The position numbers and the translations under genes are program-made. A DNA stretch of 64,000 nt. It comes from Leptoclinus maculatus. Lineage: Eukaryota > Chordata > Actinopteri > Perciformes > Stichaeidae. The first letter of the stretch is position 1, and every line of letters starts with the position of its first letter. Below the pieces are notes generated by a model. That model saw only the letters and a program-made list of their open reading frames with translations. It searched no databases and had not been told where the DNA came from. Below are positions 1 to 11,190 of this stretch, piece by piece. The stretch is taken from contig JAVDOI010000019.1 in NCBI GenBank assembly GCA_032191485.1, forward strand, positions 13,133,702 to 13,197,701. Reading direction: 5' to 3'.

Positions 1-48
1 CTCTGACACAGTAGAGTCCCTGAGGTTTGAACGGGAAAGGTTGAAGGT

Positions 49-2731
49 TCAGGCCAGTTTAGAGAAATCCTCATAGGCGACGTCCACTCTCTTCCCCTTC
101 TGTTGACCCTGAAGACGAGAGAAGACAAGACTTTAATGATGAACAATAACTCACTAAGTCTCACATTTGATAGATTCTTCACAATGAATGTAGAATATTT
201 CTGGTAGAGCGTCACGTCCGCCCGCTGAGCCGAGTTAATCAGCATTTGTGTTATCAAATATTTTAGTCCCAAGTTGTATTTTCGGGACTTTTTAAAGTTT
301 ATTCTCACACGGGTGATTAAAGGGTTGGTTTCCTCATTTTATGTTCAGTAAAAGCAGATTTTCTACCTTACCAGTAGATGCATATAAATAAATCTGGCCA
401 GGTTTTGTTTATGGTGCTAATATTACACAAAGTTTCAGAGACTTGTATATCAAAACTTGGGGAAACAAAACCCAAACTATGTGCATGGTGAGATAACCCG
501 AGCGGAAAATGAGAATATGCTTTTTTATAAGCTATGCTATGCTTCCGATCAACAGTTTAAATTGGCAACAGTCAGCAAAAGAAAAAGACGTGCAGTAGAT
601 AATAAACCACTAACACGTGACCGGTACAGATGTGGGAGGAGCCTCTGGAGACACTTACAGACTCGAGCGTGAGTGTCGCGCTGAAGTTCTTCTCGTCTAT
701 TCCCTCCAGCAGAGCCTCCGTGTCTCTGTGCGGACCGTTCAGGATCAAAACCCGTTTACCTGCAGGAAGTTTGACAACAAGAAGCTGAGGAGGATAGAAA
801 GATACAGCTGAGGTACAAGGTGTTCCCACCGTCGATCAGCGCCGCGTTCAGTAATCTGTAGAGCGACTTTTAAAGCGTTCCGGTGGTTCACCTGGTGCAG
901 GTATCACCGTCTCCACGTGATTCTGGTCCAGTTTCAGTTTGTCTCCGGAGTCGATCATCTTCACCACGGCTCCATATTTGTCTCGCACCTCCTACAAGAA
1001 AATAAAACACGGCTTTCAGCGACACACGTCCCCAACATAACATAACACGTAAACACGCCGCCAGCTGCTCAGCGTCATTACCATGATGACGGCCTTCTTC
1101 TTGTGGTACTTCTCTCCCAGCCTCTTGGTGACGACTTTCACCACAATGCTGGGCTGCAGCCAGTAATCTGTTCTGACCGACTGCTTCTTCCTCTTCTTCT
1201 CCTCCATCTGAACGAGACGCACCGCAACCCGGGATGAGTACAGACTGAATGCAGACACGCGTAAGACGACAAAACAATCATCTTCTCTACCTCCATGATC
1301 TCCTCCAGAGCAGATTTCTTCTTCTTCTCGCTCCGGGTGTCTGAACTGGTGTCTTTCCTCTTGGTGGAGGACGCTGCTGCTGCTGCTGCTACTTTGAGAG
1401 CACTAGCACCCAGAGCAGAGCTACAGGGAGACACGAAACGTTTAAATTATACTTGCTTGATAATTAGCCGGCACAATTAGCAACGTGCTAAGACCTCTGT
1501 ACCTCGATTTGGAAGGACCGGCGACAGCTGAAGAGGCGCCCATGTTGAAAGCAACTGCAGGAGAACAGGTGAGGGTGAGTGGAAAGAAACGAGGGAAATG
1601 TGACAGATCACAAAACAAAGCAAAAAAAACAAACCTTTTTCTTCTTCGCTCTCACGTTTCAGCTCGGTGAAAACTGGATTTTCCTACAAAATAAAACACA
1701 GGAACAACATATTTTGACTTTGAATCTATTGATCTACTGAGCACGTGCGAGGCTGAAGTCCGTGCTGCCAGCACTCACCTCTATCTCCTTGCCGTCGCGG
1801 CCTCTGCGGACCTGCTCCTCGATGAACTTGGCGCTCCTCTCCTCGTCGTCCAGGTCCTGCTTCTTCTTCCTCGCCTGCTCCTCTTGGCGGCGGATGGTCT
1901 CCGGGTCGCGGTCGATGTACTGGACGTACCAGCCTTTAGGGGTCTCGTCCACCTTGCAGAAACCTAGCAGCAACATTCAGCCGATTGTTACACATTTAAA
2001 ATGATGTAGCAGTAACTTGTGTAAATACGGAAGCTGTTTGTCCGAGAAGAGAAGCTCCTCTCCTAAATGTGTTGTTGTGTAGAACTCAAAGGTGTGCAGC
2101 TGTTTACCTTCTCTGCCCAGCCACTTGGTGAAGTCGGTGAGCGTCTCCCACTGTGTGGAGTTCATGTGCACGTGCTCTCTGTGGCTGATGTATTCATTGT
2201 AAATGATGTTGTTGTGCACTCGCTTTGTCCCTGCAGGTAGAGGAACAAAAACAACTTCATGACACAGCTGCTGTAGAGCAAAACATCTGGATGCGTGTGT
2301 GGAATCAGGACTCACCGAAACGTCTGCTGAGCAGCTCAACAAAGTCGTTTTTGAACTCACTGGGAGGAAATGAAACGTTAATGAACTCTTCCATCTGAAG
2401 AACTCCACTTTACGTGATTTATTTATTTATGAGCCATAACGGTACTTACTCAGAGAAGTAGTCCATGAACTTGTTTGGGTCTTCTGAGGCCAGCAGCAGC
2501 TGCCTCTGGTGGGACTCGGCCATGCAGTGACATTTGAAGCCATTCTGGAAAAGACAAATAAGTTAAAACAAATTTAACAAATACACTAAATCAGACGGAT
2601 TTAACCGACCATCTCACCTCATCTCGGCATTGTTTTTGACACATCTGACAATACCATCTCAGCTTCTGGAGCCCTTTTGATTTTATCCGGTTGGCTATCG
2701 CCTTCGGGGAGAGAAAATCAGCTTTCCCCAT
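49..2731 (-). CDS. kin: KIN17 DNA/RNA-binding zinc-finger protein, complete 12-exon CDS
   Basis: Coding exons, in minus-strand order, are 2618-2731, 2450-2544, 2316-2359, 2108-2230, 1779-1963, 1635-1683, 1503-1554, 1291-1420, 1082-1207, 892-991, 659-759 and 49-108. All introns are GT-AG, and the joined length is 1179 nt (392 aa plus TGA); human KIN is 393 aa. The protein begins MGKADFLSPKAIANRIKSKG. A C2H2 zinc finger uses C28, C31, H44 and H50. A KIN17 winged-helix region follows (about residues 51-160, with the WETLTDFTKWLGREG stretch), then a charged coiled-coil-like segment, a low-complexity Ala/Ser/Lys linker (about 215-275) and the C-terminal tandem SH3-like/KOW region ending YEDFSKLA. 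KIN17 is a nuclear protein that binds curved DNA and RNA and takes part in DNA repair, replication and mRNA processing (family knowledge). The run of five GCA codons at 1375-1390 is a small polyalanine repeat that may vary in length. The start is the only ATG giving the conserved N-terminus. The 3' UTR runs off the left edge. Confidence 0.97.
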
Positions 2732-3396
2732 TCTGACGAGCAACAACAAACACAAAACACCCGCTACGTGTTTATTTATAACGCTTAAAGTGAGGAAAAA
2801 AGTATCCTCGAATCGCGGCTACACCATGAACAGCCACTAGCTGCTAACGGAAACGGTTTCCGCATGTCGAACGTCATAATCTCGCGCGAAAGCTTTAATC
2901 ACGCGAGAGCTGTAGGTGCGTTCAAGGACTTGTCTTAAGCTTCGGATTTAACATAATGTTCAGTAAAAAGAGCAAAGAAATATACAATACTTAACAAATA
3001 AGGAGTAAAAAATAAAATACGTACCAACAACATAACATACTTAAACCATTACTTTATTAAAAAATGGGATATTTTTTACTGTACATATACATGTGAGGTG
3101 GACATAGTGCGAGTACTATAATGCTAATACATTTGTACAATAGTCCAATTTTGAATACAGGACTTTTACTTGTAACATAGTATTTCTGCACTGGGAGTAA
3201 AGTAAAAAAGTAAAATATCTGAATACTTCTTTCATTAAAAGGGTTAATTTAAGTGCGAGACATTGCGGGTTCGTTCATGCGTTGTGGATCTCACTCTTAA
3301 CGACATATTCGGCAGCTCATGAACGCATCATTCGTCCATTTTACCTTTAGCTTGCGCCTGCGCAGTTGTGCGTGTCTGACCTTCATAGCAGTAACC
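2732..3396. promoter_or_regulatory. Divergent kin / atp5f1c promoter region
   Basis: The two start codons are 665 bp apart on opposite strands, the same head-to-head arrangement as human KIN and ATP5F1C. On the kin side, 2850-2925 is CpG-rich, with CTCGCGCGAAAG and ACGCGAGAG (like the TCTCGCGAGA housekeeping element) and the palindrome GGAAACGGTTTCC. On the atp5f1c side, TGCGCCTGCGCAG around 3353-3366 resembles an NRF-1 site, common in promoters of nuclear genes for mitochondrial proteins. There is no clear TATA box on either side. The middle (about 3060-3236) is a dispersed repeat. The promoter role is inferred from position and motifs; transcription start sites cannot be read from sequence alone. 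Confidence 0.75.
3060..3236 (+). repeat. Dispersed teleost repeat (ACTTTTACTT family), copy 1
   Basis: This segment includes GACTTTTACTTGTAACATAG and ends in AAAATATCTGAATACTTCTT. Related sequence occurs elsewhere in the window: about 22380-22460, 33017-33083 (opposite strand), 43800-44190 and 55910-56290. I recognise it from memory as a repeat common in percomorph genomes and cannot name its class. Its position between two housekeeping promoters is the notable point. Boundaries are approximate. Confidence 0.6.
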
Positions 3397-6300
3397 ATGT
3401 TCGCCAGGACCAGCGCGTTGGTGTTCTCCCCACAATGGTAAAGTCAAACGCATTTAAATACTTTTACAGCAATATTTGCTTGTATGTTATTTGTATGTAC
3501 ATCATGTGATATTTGATTTGAGTATGTGTGTAACTTGTAGTCTGTAAAACGTGCAGTTATTGAATAATGCAAGGACGTGCTAACGTGGAGGCCGCGGCTA
3601 ATGAATGACAGCGGTGTGTCTCTGAGTTCAGAGCAGCTAATGCTAGCTTAGCTTACTAGCTTAAACGCGCTGACATTGTGCGAGAAACCAGTGAAGAGAG
3701 TAAACATTTAACCAATGAATGATTTTAACTACATTGTCCAACACAGTCCTAGAAATATAGCTATCTAGGGCTAACTGTCAAAGCAGCTACTAAGCTAACT
3801 GATGCTAGCACACTTGCAGCGCTAGCTAGCAAACAAAGTGAATGTTCTTCAAGTTTTAAATTAAAATGAGTCAATGCCAACGTGACATTAACGCTGTTAA
3901 TGTTAGGCTTTGTTGTGAATGCTATAACGTGTTGACAATGCTTGCAGCTGAAGCTCACATGAAGTATTTCTTTCCACAGTGGGCAGGTCAGGAACATGGC
4001 TACCTTGAAGGACAGTAAGTACTTTAGCATACTAGCCTCTTAATATGCAAAGACAACAGCACAACAACATGTTGCAGACTATAAACTCACACTAATAACA
4101 CACCAGATGCAAAATGGTCTCTGCTAAAATACATTCTGAGATAAATGTCATTCAAATGTGTAAGTTTACAAGTTTTTACAGTCTTCAAAACATGGTTTTA
4201 AATGTATTTTTATTAAACCATTGCAATGTTTTACATGCAAAATAATAGTTTACAGATAAAAATATCTTAACTAGGTCACTGTGGTCTGTTTCGGTTGAAG
4301 GTGATTATGCCGGCAACTGGAGAACAAACTATTTAAAACCAACATTAAATAACTTAATAACAGCCGATCTTAGTGATTCACAAAAGGTCATTTCTCAGTA
4401 AAGTGTGACTGTTTGTCAGTAATAAAGCATCAAGTTGCCAGATAGGTGATTGTAGTTTAATGTACCTTTAACCACATTTGTATCATCACAGTTGTCAGAC
4501 TTAGTAATGTCCTTTCTTTTCTTTAGTCACCATCCGGTTGAAGTCCATCAAGAACATCCAGAAAATCACAAAGTCCATGAAAATGGTGGCTGCTGCCAAG
4601 TATGCTCGTGCTGAGAGGCAGCTGAAGCCATCCAGAGTGTACGGCGCTGGTGCTCTGGGTATGTCTCTCCCTCTGTGTTATTTTTACACCTGATAGTGTG
4701 TTTTTAAATGTTTTGACACGGGTCTAAGTTTCCACCGTTTCCTCTCTGGTCTCCAGCCCTCTACGAGAAGGCCGACATCCAAGCGCCGGAAAAGACCGCC
4801 AAGCACTTGATCGTTGGCGTGTCTTCCGACCGTGGACTCTGTGGTGCCATCCATTCCAATGTGGCCAAGGCCATTAAGAGCGAGATCGCCATCCTGACCG
4901 GTGCTGGCAAGGAGGTCATGGTGATCAATGTGGGAGACAAACTGAGAGGCATCCTGAACAGGTACGATATGAAACATTAAATATTAATAGAATTATAACA
5001 TTTAATGAAAGACACAGGTCTCGGGGCTTTTCTAAGCAGCTGTTTCACTGATGTCGCTGTTTATTTATAGTCTTGTGTTAGGTTTAGAATAACTAACTAA
5101 GTTGCTAATCAGATGACTTGTAGTTTAGGGTTAAGGCAATCATTTTTATTCTGCTGAAGTTTATATTATTACATCTTATGATTACGGTTGAGAAAGCCTG
5201 ACAAGAAACTCTAAATCACAACAATTGATGTTGTGTAAAAATCCAAATGTAGATAAAAGAATAAGTGTTGAGGTGATGATTGAGTTACTGTACCAATAAC
5301 ACCATCTGTTCCTGATCAGAACTCATGCAAAACACATCATTCTGAACTGTAAGGAAGTCGGTCGCAAGCCCCCGACCTTCGGCGACGCTTCAATCGTCGC
5401 CAGCGAGCTGCTCGACTGTGGATATGAGTTTGACCAGGGCTCCATCGTCTTCAACAGGTTCAGGTACGCTGGATCTGCTCAGTTTTTACTTTTTCCATGT
5501 GGCATGAGCAAAAAACACGACGTTGTCTCGATCATTAAAATGAATCTCTTTCTCTGATGCAGGTCTGTTATCTCATACAAGACGGACAAGAAGCCGTTCT
5601 TTACCACAGACGCAGTTGCCAACGCAGGTATAGTGTTGTTGTAAAGAACCAAAATGTTTGCACAGATCCTCGGGTGTCCCTTACAGAGAGAGATACTGAA
5701 CGTGTTGTGTTCCTCCCCGACAGAGAGCATGGGCATCTATGATGACATTGATGCTGATGTGCTGAGGAACTACCAGGAGTTTGCTCTGGTCAACATCCTC
5801 TTTATGGCCATGAAGGAGTCCACCACCGCTGAGCAGAGTGCCAGGATGACCGCTATGGACAACGCCAGCAAGAACGCCTGTAAGAACACATTTTACAGTG
5901 TGTGTGTGCTGTACCTCTAAAGTATTTAGAGGTTCTTGCGAGACATCTCTCACTCTTCTAGTGGATTATGTCGTGTTTTGATCATCACTTCTCACATACG
6001 TTCAGGGCTGCATTAGATTCTCCTCTTCTGAAGTAAAGTTTAACATTCCGACATTGACTGACGTATTTGTCTCCCGTTCCTTCAGCTGAGATGATTGACA
6101 AGCTGACCCTCACCTTCAACCGTACCAGACAGGCCGTCATCACCAAGGAGCTCATTGAGATCATCTCTGGAGCTGCTGCTCTGTAAGTCTTTTCACTTTT
6201 CACAGATTTTTCTCCCAGCGTCTCGCCCTCTTTCATTATATTCCTCCATCATTCTCCTTTAAGAGTTTGTTTTCTGTCCTGCAGAAGATGCTCTCTCACC

Positions 6301-6611
6301 TATGCGTGTCTGTTTATAATGTCCAAAATCCATCACATTGTTGTGTGACTAATTCTCCTCTCTGAACTAATCTGCTCCTCATCATTCTCTGCTGAACTCA
6401 GAACCTGAGGCTTGTTTTAACAGAGGAGGTAACACTGTAATGTTAGGATCATTTTGTGTAGCATTGATCCTTTCATATAGTAGTCTAGATGTCCTTTAGG
6501 TTTTAGAGTATCTCCAGAGGTTCACCGTGTCCCCATCCAAGTTTAAAGAGCTGTGTGTGTGTGTGTTCACTTTCTTACCTTTTTTTTATATTTTCCTTTC
6601 TTTGCAGATAA
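3397..6611 (+). CDS. atp5f1c: Mitochondrial ATP synthase F1 subunit gamma, complete 9-exon CDS
   Basis: Coding exons are 3397-3437, 3980-4014, 4527-4658, 4757-4961, 5320-5463, 5563-5627, 5724-5879, 6086-6182 and 6608-6611. All junctions are GT-AG, and the total is 879 nt (292 aa plus TAA). The product is the rotating central shaft of the F1 sector of ATP synthase, on the matrix side of the inner membrane, and couples proton flow to ATP synthesis in the alpha3beta3 ring. Residues 1-20 form an Arg-containing mitochondrial presequence, and the mature chain probably begins ATLKDITIRLKS. The N-terminal coiled-coil helix ([17 protein letters not shown]), the Rossmann-like core ([16 protein letters not shown]) and the C-terminal helix ([20 protein letters not shown]) are all intact. 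The stop codon lies in a tiny last exon (CT|A TAA), as in genes where alternative 3' exons alter the last residue. Neighbour kin is divergently transcribed. Confidence 0.98.
6402..6428 (+). other. Candidate alternatively spliced cassette exon of atp5f1c
   Basis: Inside the last intron (6183-6607) a pyrimidine-rich stretch, CTGCTCCTCATCATTCTCT, leads to an AG at 6400-6401. It is followed by 27 nt and then GAG|GTAACA, a good 5' splice site. Inclusion would change the C-terminus from ...AAAL to ...AAALT with a stop codon inside the exon. Mammalian ATP5F1C is known to have a short, muscle-regulated exon at this place that also changes the C-terminus by one residue. The match in place and effect supports the call. 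Sequence alone does not prove use. Confidence 0.4.
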
Positions 6612-6724
6612 ACGGATGAGATCTTCGTTTCCATTACCTATAGCTATTCAAAGTACTTCAGACACTGTTGTGTTGTTGAGAGTCGATGAACATTTGTGCT
6701 TCTATTTGTAAAATATATGGAGAA

Positions 6725-6730
6725 AATAAA
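6725..6730 (+). terminator. Polyadenylation signal of atp5f1c
   Basis: A canonical AATAAA lies 114 nt after the stop codon, giving a short 3' UTR typical of respiratory-chain genes. A second AATAAA near 6779-6784 could be an alternative signal. Confidence 0.75.
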
Positions 6731-6952
6731 CCTCTTACAGAACCTTCATGCTTTTCTTCCCTGTATCTCTTTCCTCACAATAAATACTGATGACTGAGAA
6801 ATACGAATGTCGATGCTTCACTCTTATGAATTCTTCCTCCAAATTGTAAAGGCACACAATACAGTTTATGTGAGTGTTGTCCATCTCGAACAAAGTGTTC
6901 TTGAAGAATTACATTTTTCCAAGTCTTCACTAAACAAAACCGACAAACAAAA

Positions 6953-7140
6953 TCATATTGAGAAGTGTTTCACATCGTGGTTGAAGGAATATTTTGTTTC
7001 CTTATTATGATTTACTATGCACAGTTCAGCTTGAGCCATAAAGCTATGACAGTAATGCAAACCCTCCAATCCCTCTCTGGCGATGCCGGTCTTTTTGTGG
7101 ATCCTGTAGACCTCGGTGTGCTGCTCCAGGACCTTGAGTC
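6953..7140 (-). CDS. Unidentified exon-like segment (possible terminal exon or gene relic)
   Basis: On the minus strand GACCTTTTTCAG ends at 7141 and acts like a 3' splice site. The following 61 codons are open in one frame and end at a TGA (6953-6955). The first ~28 codons are strongly biased to G/C in the third position, as in the kin and atp5f1c exons, and read LKVLEQHTEVYRIHKKTGIA, then REGLEGL. The rest is AT-rich and looks like non-coding or decayed sequence. I do not recognise the peptide. A CRE/NRF1-type promoter with a short exon and a 5' splice site lies upstream on the same strand (8889-8945), but joining the two directly puts every upstream ATG in another frame. The segment may therefore be a relic, or intermediate exons may be missing. 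Confidence 0.3.
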
Positions 7141-7361
7141 CTGAAAAAGGTCAAAAAACTATCGCTGGCATTGAAATGACAAAACGGCTCAGATTGTATA
7201 GATGCAGCACAATGAACAGTTCAACAGCAAAGCTCATATTTGACTATACATCTGATATGATGCTGCAGAGAACCAATGTGAAATTTGAAAAGTTATGTAA
7301 CTTCTAAAAAGGATCAATAAAAAATGTAAGAATATTTGGTGACTTGATTGTTTTGGTCATT

Positions 7362-7370
<9 letters not shown>

Positions 7371-7402
<32 letters not shown>
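7371..7402. repeat. (TA)16 microsatellite
   Basis: Perfect alternating TA run next to a short GTGTGTGT. Confidence 0.95.
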
Positions 7403-7405
<3 letters not shown>

Positions 7406-7590
7406 ATCAGCCATATACGTATGTTTAGGGCTTGTATTGTGATGTTTATGTTCAACACATGTTTTCCTAATGTGAGTGTTGTCCATCTAGAACAAAGTGT
7501 TCTTTACTAATGTGAATATTCACAATTTCTTAGATGAATTCTCTTTCAATTGACCAATCTAATTCTTTCAGCACTAATGTATAGTAATGG

Positions 7591-8151
7591 TATGGAAGCC
7601 CATTCCCACCAGCAAAAAAAAAAAAAAAAGATCACTAAAAAAGAAAAAAATAGTAACTTAAAAAAAAAAAAAAAAAAAATGTAATTCACAAAAAATAAAA
7701 AATCCACCCACAAAATAAATAATAATAATTCTAATACATTTTTTTTTTTTTTTTTTCCTTTTTTTCCACCAGCAAAAAAAAAAATGTTGGTGCATCCATC
7801 TGTAACTATAACTGACCAGATTTTTCCAGTTGCTATAGAAAGTCGAAACTATGAGATACTTTAACACAACAGTCATAGAAGCAGCTATGACATATGAATG
7901 GATTGTGAGTACATTGAAGACTTCTTTAAAACGTGGCTTTACAACACATGAAATACAGATGATGTTTCACATGGATTGTACTGAGCAAACGCACCCTTGA
8001 AGCTCTGGAGTATAAAGAATGAAACCAATGTGGCTGAGGTGGCGACCAATAAACTATGGAAGCCCATTCACGCCAGCAAAAAAAAATTAAATAAGATCAC
8101 CAAAAAAATAATAATAATTAATTAATTAATTAATTCACAAAAAATAAAAAA

Positions 8152-8193
<42 letters not shown>

Positions 8194-8655
8194 TTTTTTT
8201 ACTTTTTCTCTGTCAGCAAAAAAGAAAAAAAAATGTTTTCAGTTGCTGTTTATTGGTCGCCACATTGGTTTCATTCTTTATACTCCAGAGCTGCTTCTTG
8301 CTTAACATTCTATTCAAGGGTGCGTTTGCTCAGTACAATCCATGTGAAACATCATCTGTATTTCATGTGTTGTAAAGCCACGTTTTAAAGAAGTCTTCAA
8401 TGTACTCACAATCCATTCATATGTCATAGCTGCTTCTATGACTGTTGTGTTAAAGTATCTCATCATTTCGACTTTCTATAGCAACTGGAAAAATCTGGCC
8501 AGTGTTATGGTTACAGATGGATGCACCAAAAGTTTTTTTTTTTTTGCTGGTGGAAAAAAAGTAAAATAAAAAAAATAAAAAATGTATTAGAATTATTATT
8601 ATTATTTTTTTTTAGTGATCTTATTTTTTTTTGCTGGCAGGAATGGGCTTCCATA
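7591..8655. mobile_element. Foldback (long inverted-repeat) transposable element with target-site duplication
   Basis: The two ends are mirror images, TATGGAAGCCCATTC at the left and its complement at the right, both followed inward by a CCAGCAAAAA-type A-rich tract. Directly outside both ends is TAATGG (7585-7590 and 8656-8661), a 6-bp target-site duplication. The cores 7787-8054 and about 8243-8535 are reverse complements with only a few differences (one is a ~20-bp gap near TAGAATGTTAAGCAAGAAGC). A third copy of the end sequence lies inside at about 8055-8080, in the same direction as the left one, followed by (TTAA)n and (TA)n. No transposase is encoded. The element is non-autonomous and probably composite: a core that was inverted and joined around a copy of its own end. 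The class is unknown to me. Confidence 0.85.
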
Positions 8656-8888
8656 TAATGGAGATACACAAATGTGAAATGAAAAAAAACATGGTATCCT
8701 GAAAAACTAAAAATATGACTGATATCTAGGCCAGTGCACAAAGTTAACAAAAACATGTATTAGCTGTGAGTGCAACAAATATAAATTCTGATAGAGTGCA
8801 ATATGTATGACCAATGCATCACGAGAAAAGGCCATTAATTCACACGAAATGTTCCAAAACTAGCGAGGGTCTGCTGACCGTCGCTCAC

Positions 8889-8989
8889 CTCCAAACACAA
8901 GTGCGAGGCAAACATTTCGCGGACGTCATGACGTCAGACGCACGATACTAGGGGGAAACTGGCGCATGCGCTTACACTTTTATTACGGT
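8889..8989 (-). promoter_or_regulatory. CpG-rich promoter with NRF1 and CRE motifs plus candidate first exon
   Basis: On the minus strand, GCGCATGCGC (8962-8971, a perfect NRF1 palindrome) is followed by a perfect CRE, TGACGTCA (8929-8936), overlapping a second GACGTC. Then come ATGs at 8929 and 8915 and a strong 5' splice site, GGAG|GTGAGC, with the last exon base at 8889. The two start options give MTSAKCLPRTCVW and MFASHLCLE before the splice site. NRF1 plus CRE is typical of TATA-less promoters of nuclear genes for mitochondrial or housekeeping functions. This suggests a real, possibly small, minus-strand gene converging on atp5f1c, but its product is not identified. Alternatively it is a surviving promoter of a decayed gene. 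Confidence 0.4.
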
Positions 8990-11190
8990 CAGGTTGAAGC
9001 AAAAAAGTATTTTTTTAATTGAGGGAATCTACAAAAATAGTCGCTAGGCACTAAAGCAGAGATCCAAATTAGATCATATATAACATATGATACATTTTTT
9101 TCAGTGCATAATCTGCTCTGTTGGCATTTATTTAGAAAATGTCGTGAGCAACTGTTCTTGAAAAGAAATGACAAGGCATTTGAGCACGTCCTCTGACCCT
9201 TTTGTTCAGATGTAGTCATTGCATTCATAGTCAGAGATCAATCAATCATTTCCTCATCATTTGTCGCTTCATCCAATAAGAGGCCCATCGTTTGCAGTTC
9301 ATTAAGAGTCCACCGGGCGGCGCTGTCTGATAAGAAATGCGAGGTCTGCCAGTCTTCAGCAGCCACCTGCCTTTAAGAGAAACTCCAAGAGACCAGCAGT
9401 GTGAAATGGCAACAGAACACATTCTTCTATGTGACAGAAGGGTTTAGTTCTGGTCAATTGAGCCACTGCATTCAGATTCAGCATCTGATCCGAGTGCAGT
9501 CTTTTTGCACAGATCTTGTGGTTTCTCATGTTAATGCTGTTTAGGTTTCTGTCGACAGTTACTGTCAAATAAAGACAGAAAGACAAGACAGAAGGTGGTT
9601 GTGGTTTGCATTTATTATTGTTTGTGTGTCCAGAGTGTATGCTTTTGTGCATCTGTGTGTGCATATAGACGTGTGCGTGTGTGTGTGTGTGCACATGTCC
9701 TGCAGGCCTTGTTTGTCTATTGTATTTGTGCTTGTTATTGTTTACTCCTGAGGGGAGTGGGGAGCGATTGCATCTGAACACTGAAATTACAGCGATGCCA
9801 GACTCCGATAAACACAGTCGGAGAGCAGCAGCCTTCCCATCTCCCCCTCGCTGGCGAGGCCCAGCAATCCAACTTCACATGGATGTGGGTGAGGGGAAAA
9901 GGGGGGAGGAGGAGGAGGAGGAGAGGGGGGGGGGGCTTTTTTCATTCATTTTCATATTCTGCAGAGCCTATGTCACAATTGTGAACGCTGAAGCAGATTG
10001 TCTGTTTATTTTTGTCTGTTTTCAATATGTATTCTGTGGAAACGTCAGTGGGTCCAGGTGTGAAGAATAACCAGGAAGTCCGTTTAAAAAGCTTGTGCCA
10101 GACAGAAACAGTGCAACAGTGCATCGCGGTTTATTGTCAGGATAGTGCGAAGTCTGGAGAACAGCAGGTCTCCGCAGTAATAATTGTCTTCTCTGAAGGT
10201 AAACAGTAAGGGACGAAATCAGATACTCCACCTGGTATCAGAGCTGTTTTTAAGGCGTGATATGAAATAATATTGTCTTCTCTAAAGCCGTGGACCCCCG
10301 TGCTGTGGACTGATGCTATAGGCCTCGGGTCATTTTCCACCAGCCCTGCAAGGAAACAATATAATTTGGCCAAAAAACCCCATTAATTATGTAACTTTAT
10401 ACACAATTTGTGTGGTAATTACCTTAAACTTGAGCATGATCTCCATGCTGCATCTTTCCTTATCACTTCATACTGATTTTGAACAAGAGCAGGTCATTAA
10501 TATCCAAGGTAATCAGTCCGTCATCACCTACTTAGCTACTCAATCGGTGTGTGCTGTACTCTCCTCCAGAGTGCTGCAGGAACGAGTCCTAAAACTCGAA
10601 AACTCATTTTTGCACTTTCGTTTTCTTACTCTCGAAGTCGATGGGTTTTTGGTTAGATGCCTGAAATAATGTGGTAAACACGAGCTTATGAGATTTTTTA
10701 CATTACTTAATACAAAAGGAGTTGCTAACAATCACCAGTCGTCTCTTTAGCTGAACGGTGGTTAAGTTCTGCTGATCTTCCAGCTTCATGAATCATAAAA
10801 GTGTCGTTCATTTGTGAAGGTTATCTTGCGGAAAAAAACCCGGCAATGTTTCTGTGCGCTCACATCTCTGCAATTAACTACAATGTTTTCATAACCCAAA
10901 GGAATGATGGCACAAAACATGGAAAATAAGACCCAAGTTATGTCAAATGTTGAGTGCAGAGAGGAGAAACCGGCTCTCAGGTATTTTTGCGATAGCGGGA
11001 TTCAAACCAGCAGTCGGTTATAAACCAGCAGCTAGACCACTTCTAACAAAGCAGAGACAAAAAAACATGATTCTTCTTTCACTATGAAGGAAACTGTGTG
11101 TAAAGTGTGTAACTGTAATGTGAGGGTTTGACAGTTGGCACCCTAATATAATGGCTCTAACAGTGAGTGACTGAAGGAAAAAAAAGGACA
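8990..11190. other. Intergenic: no gene seen
   Basis: Unique, mostly AT-rich sequence. GTCCACCGGGCGGCGCTG at about 9309-9326 partly resembles a CTCF site. A short TG run lies near 9675-9692, and 9897-9937 is a purine tract ending in a G run. Open frames here are short and without codon bias. Confidence 0.6.

Larger units (their letters stand above)
6869..7504 (+). repeat. 34-bp direct repeat pair (6869-6902 and 7471-7504)
   Basis: Both copies read TGTGAGTGTTGTCCATCT, one differing base (C or A), then GAACAAAGTGTTCTT: 33 of 34 positions agree. They are in the same orientation, 602 bp apart, and the sequences on either side do not match. The enclosed segment holds the exon-like stretch at 6953-7140 and a (TA)n run. 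I do not recognise the family. Confidence 0.8.
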
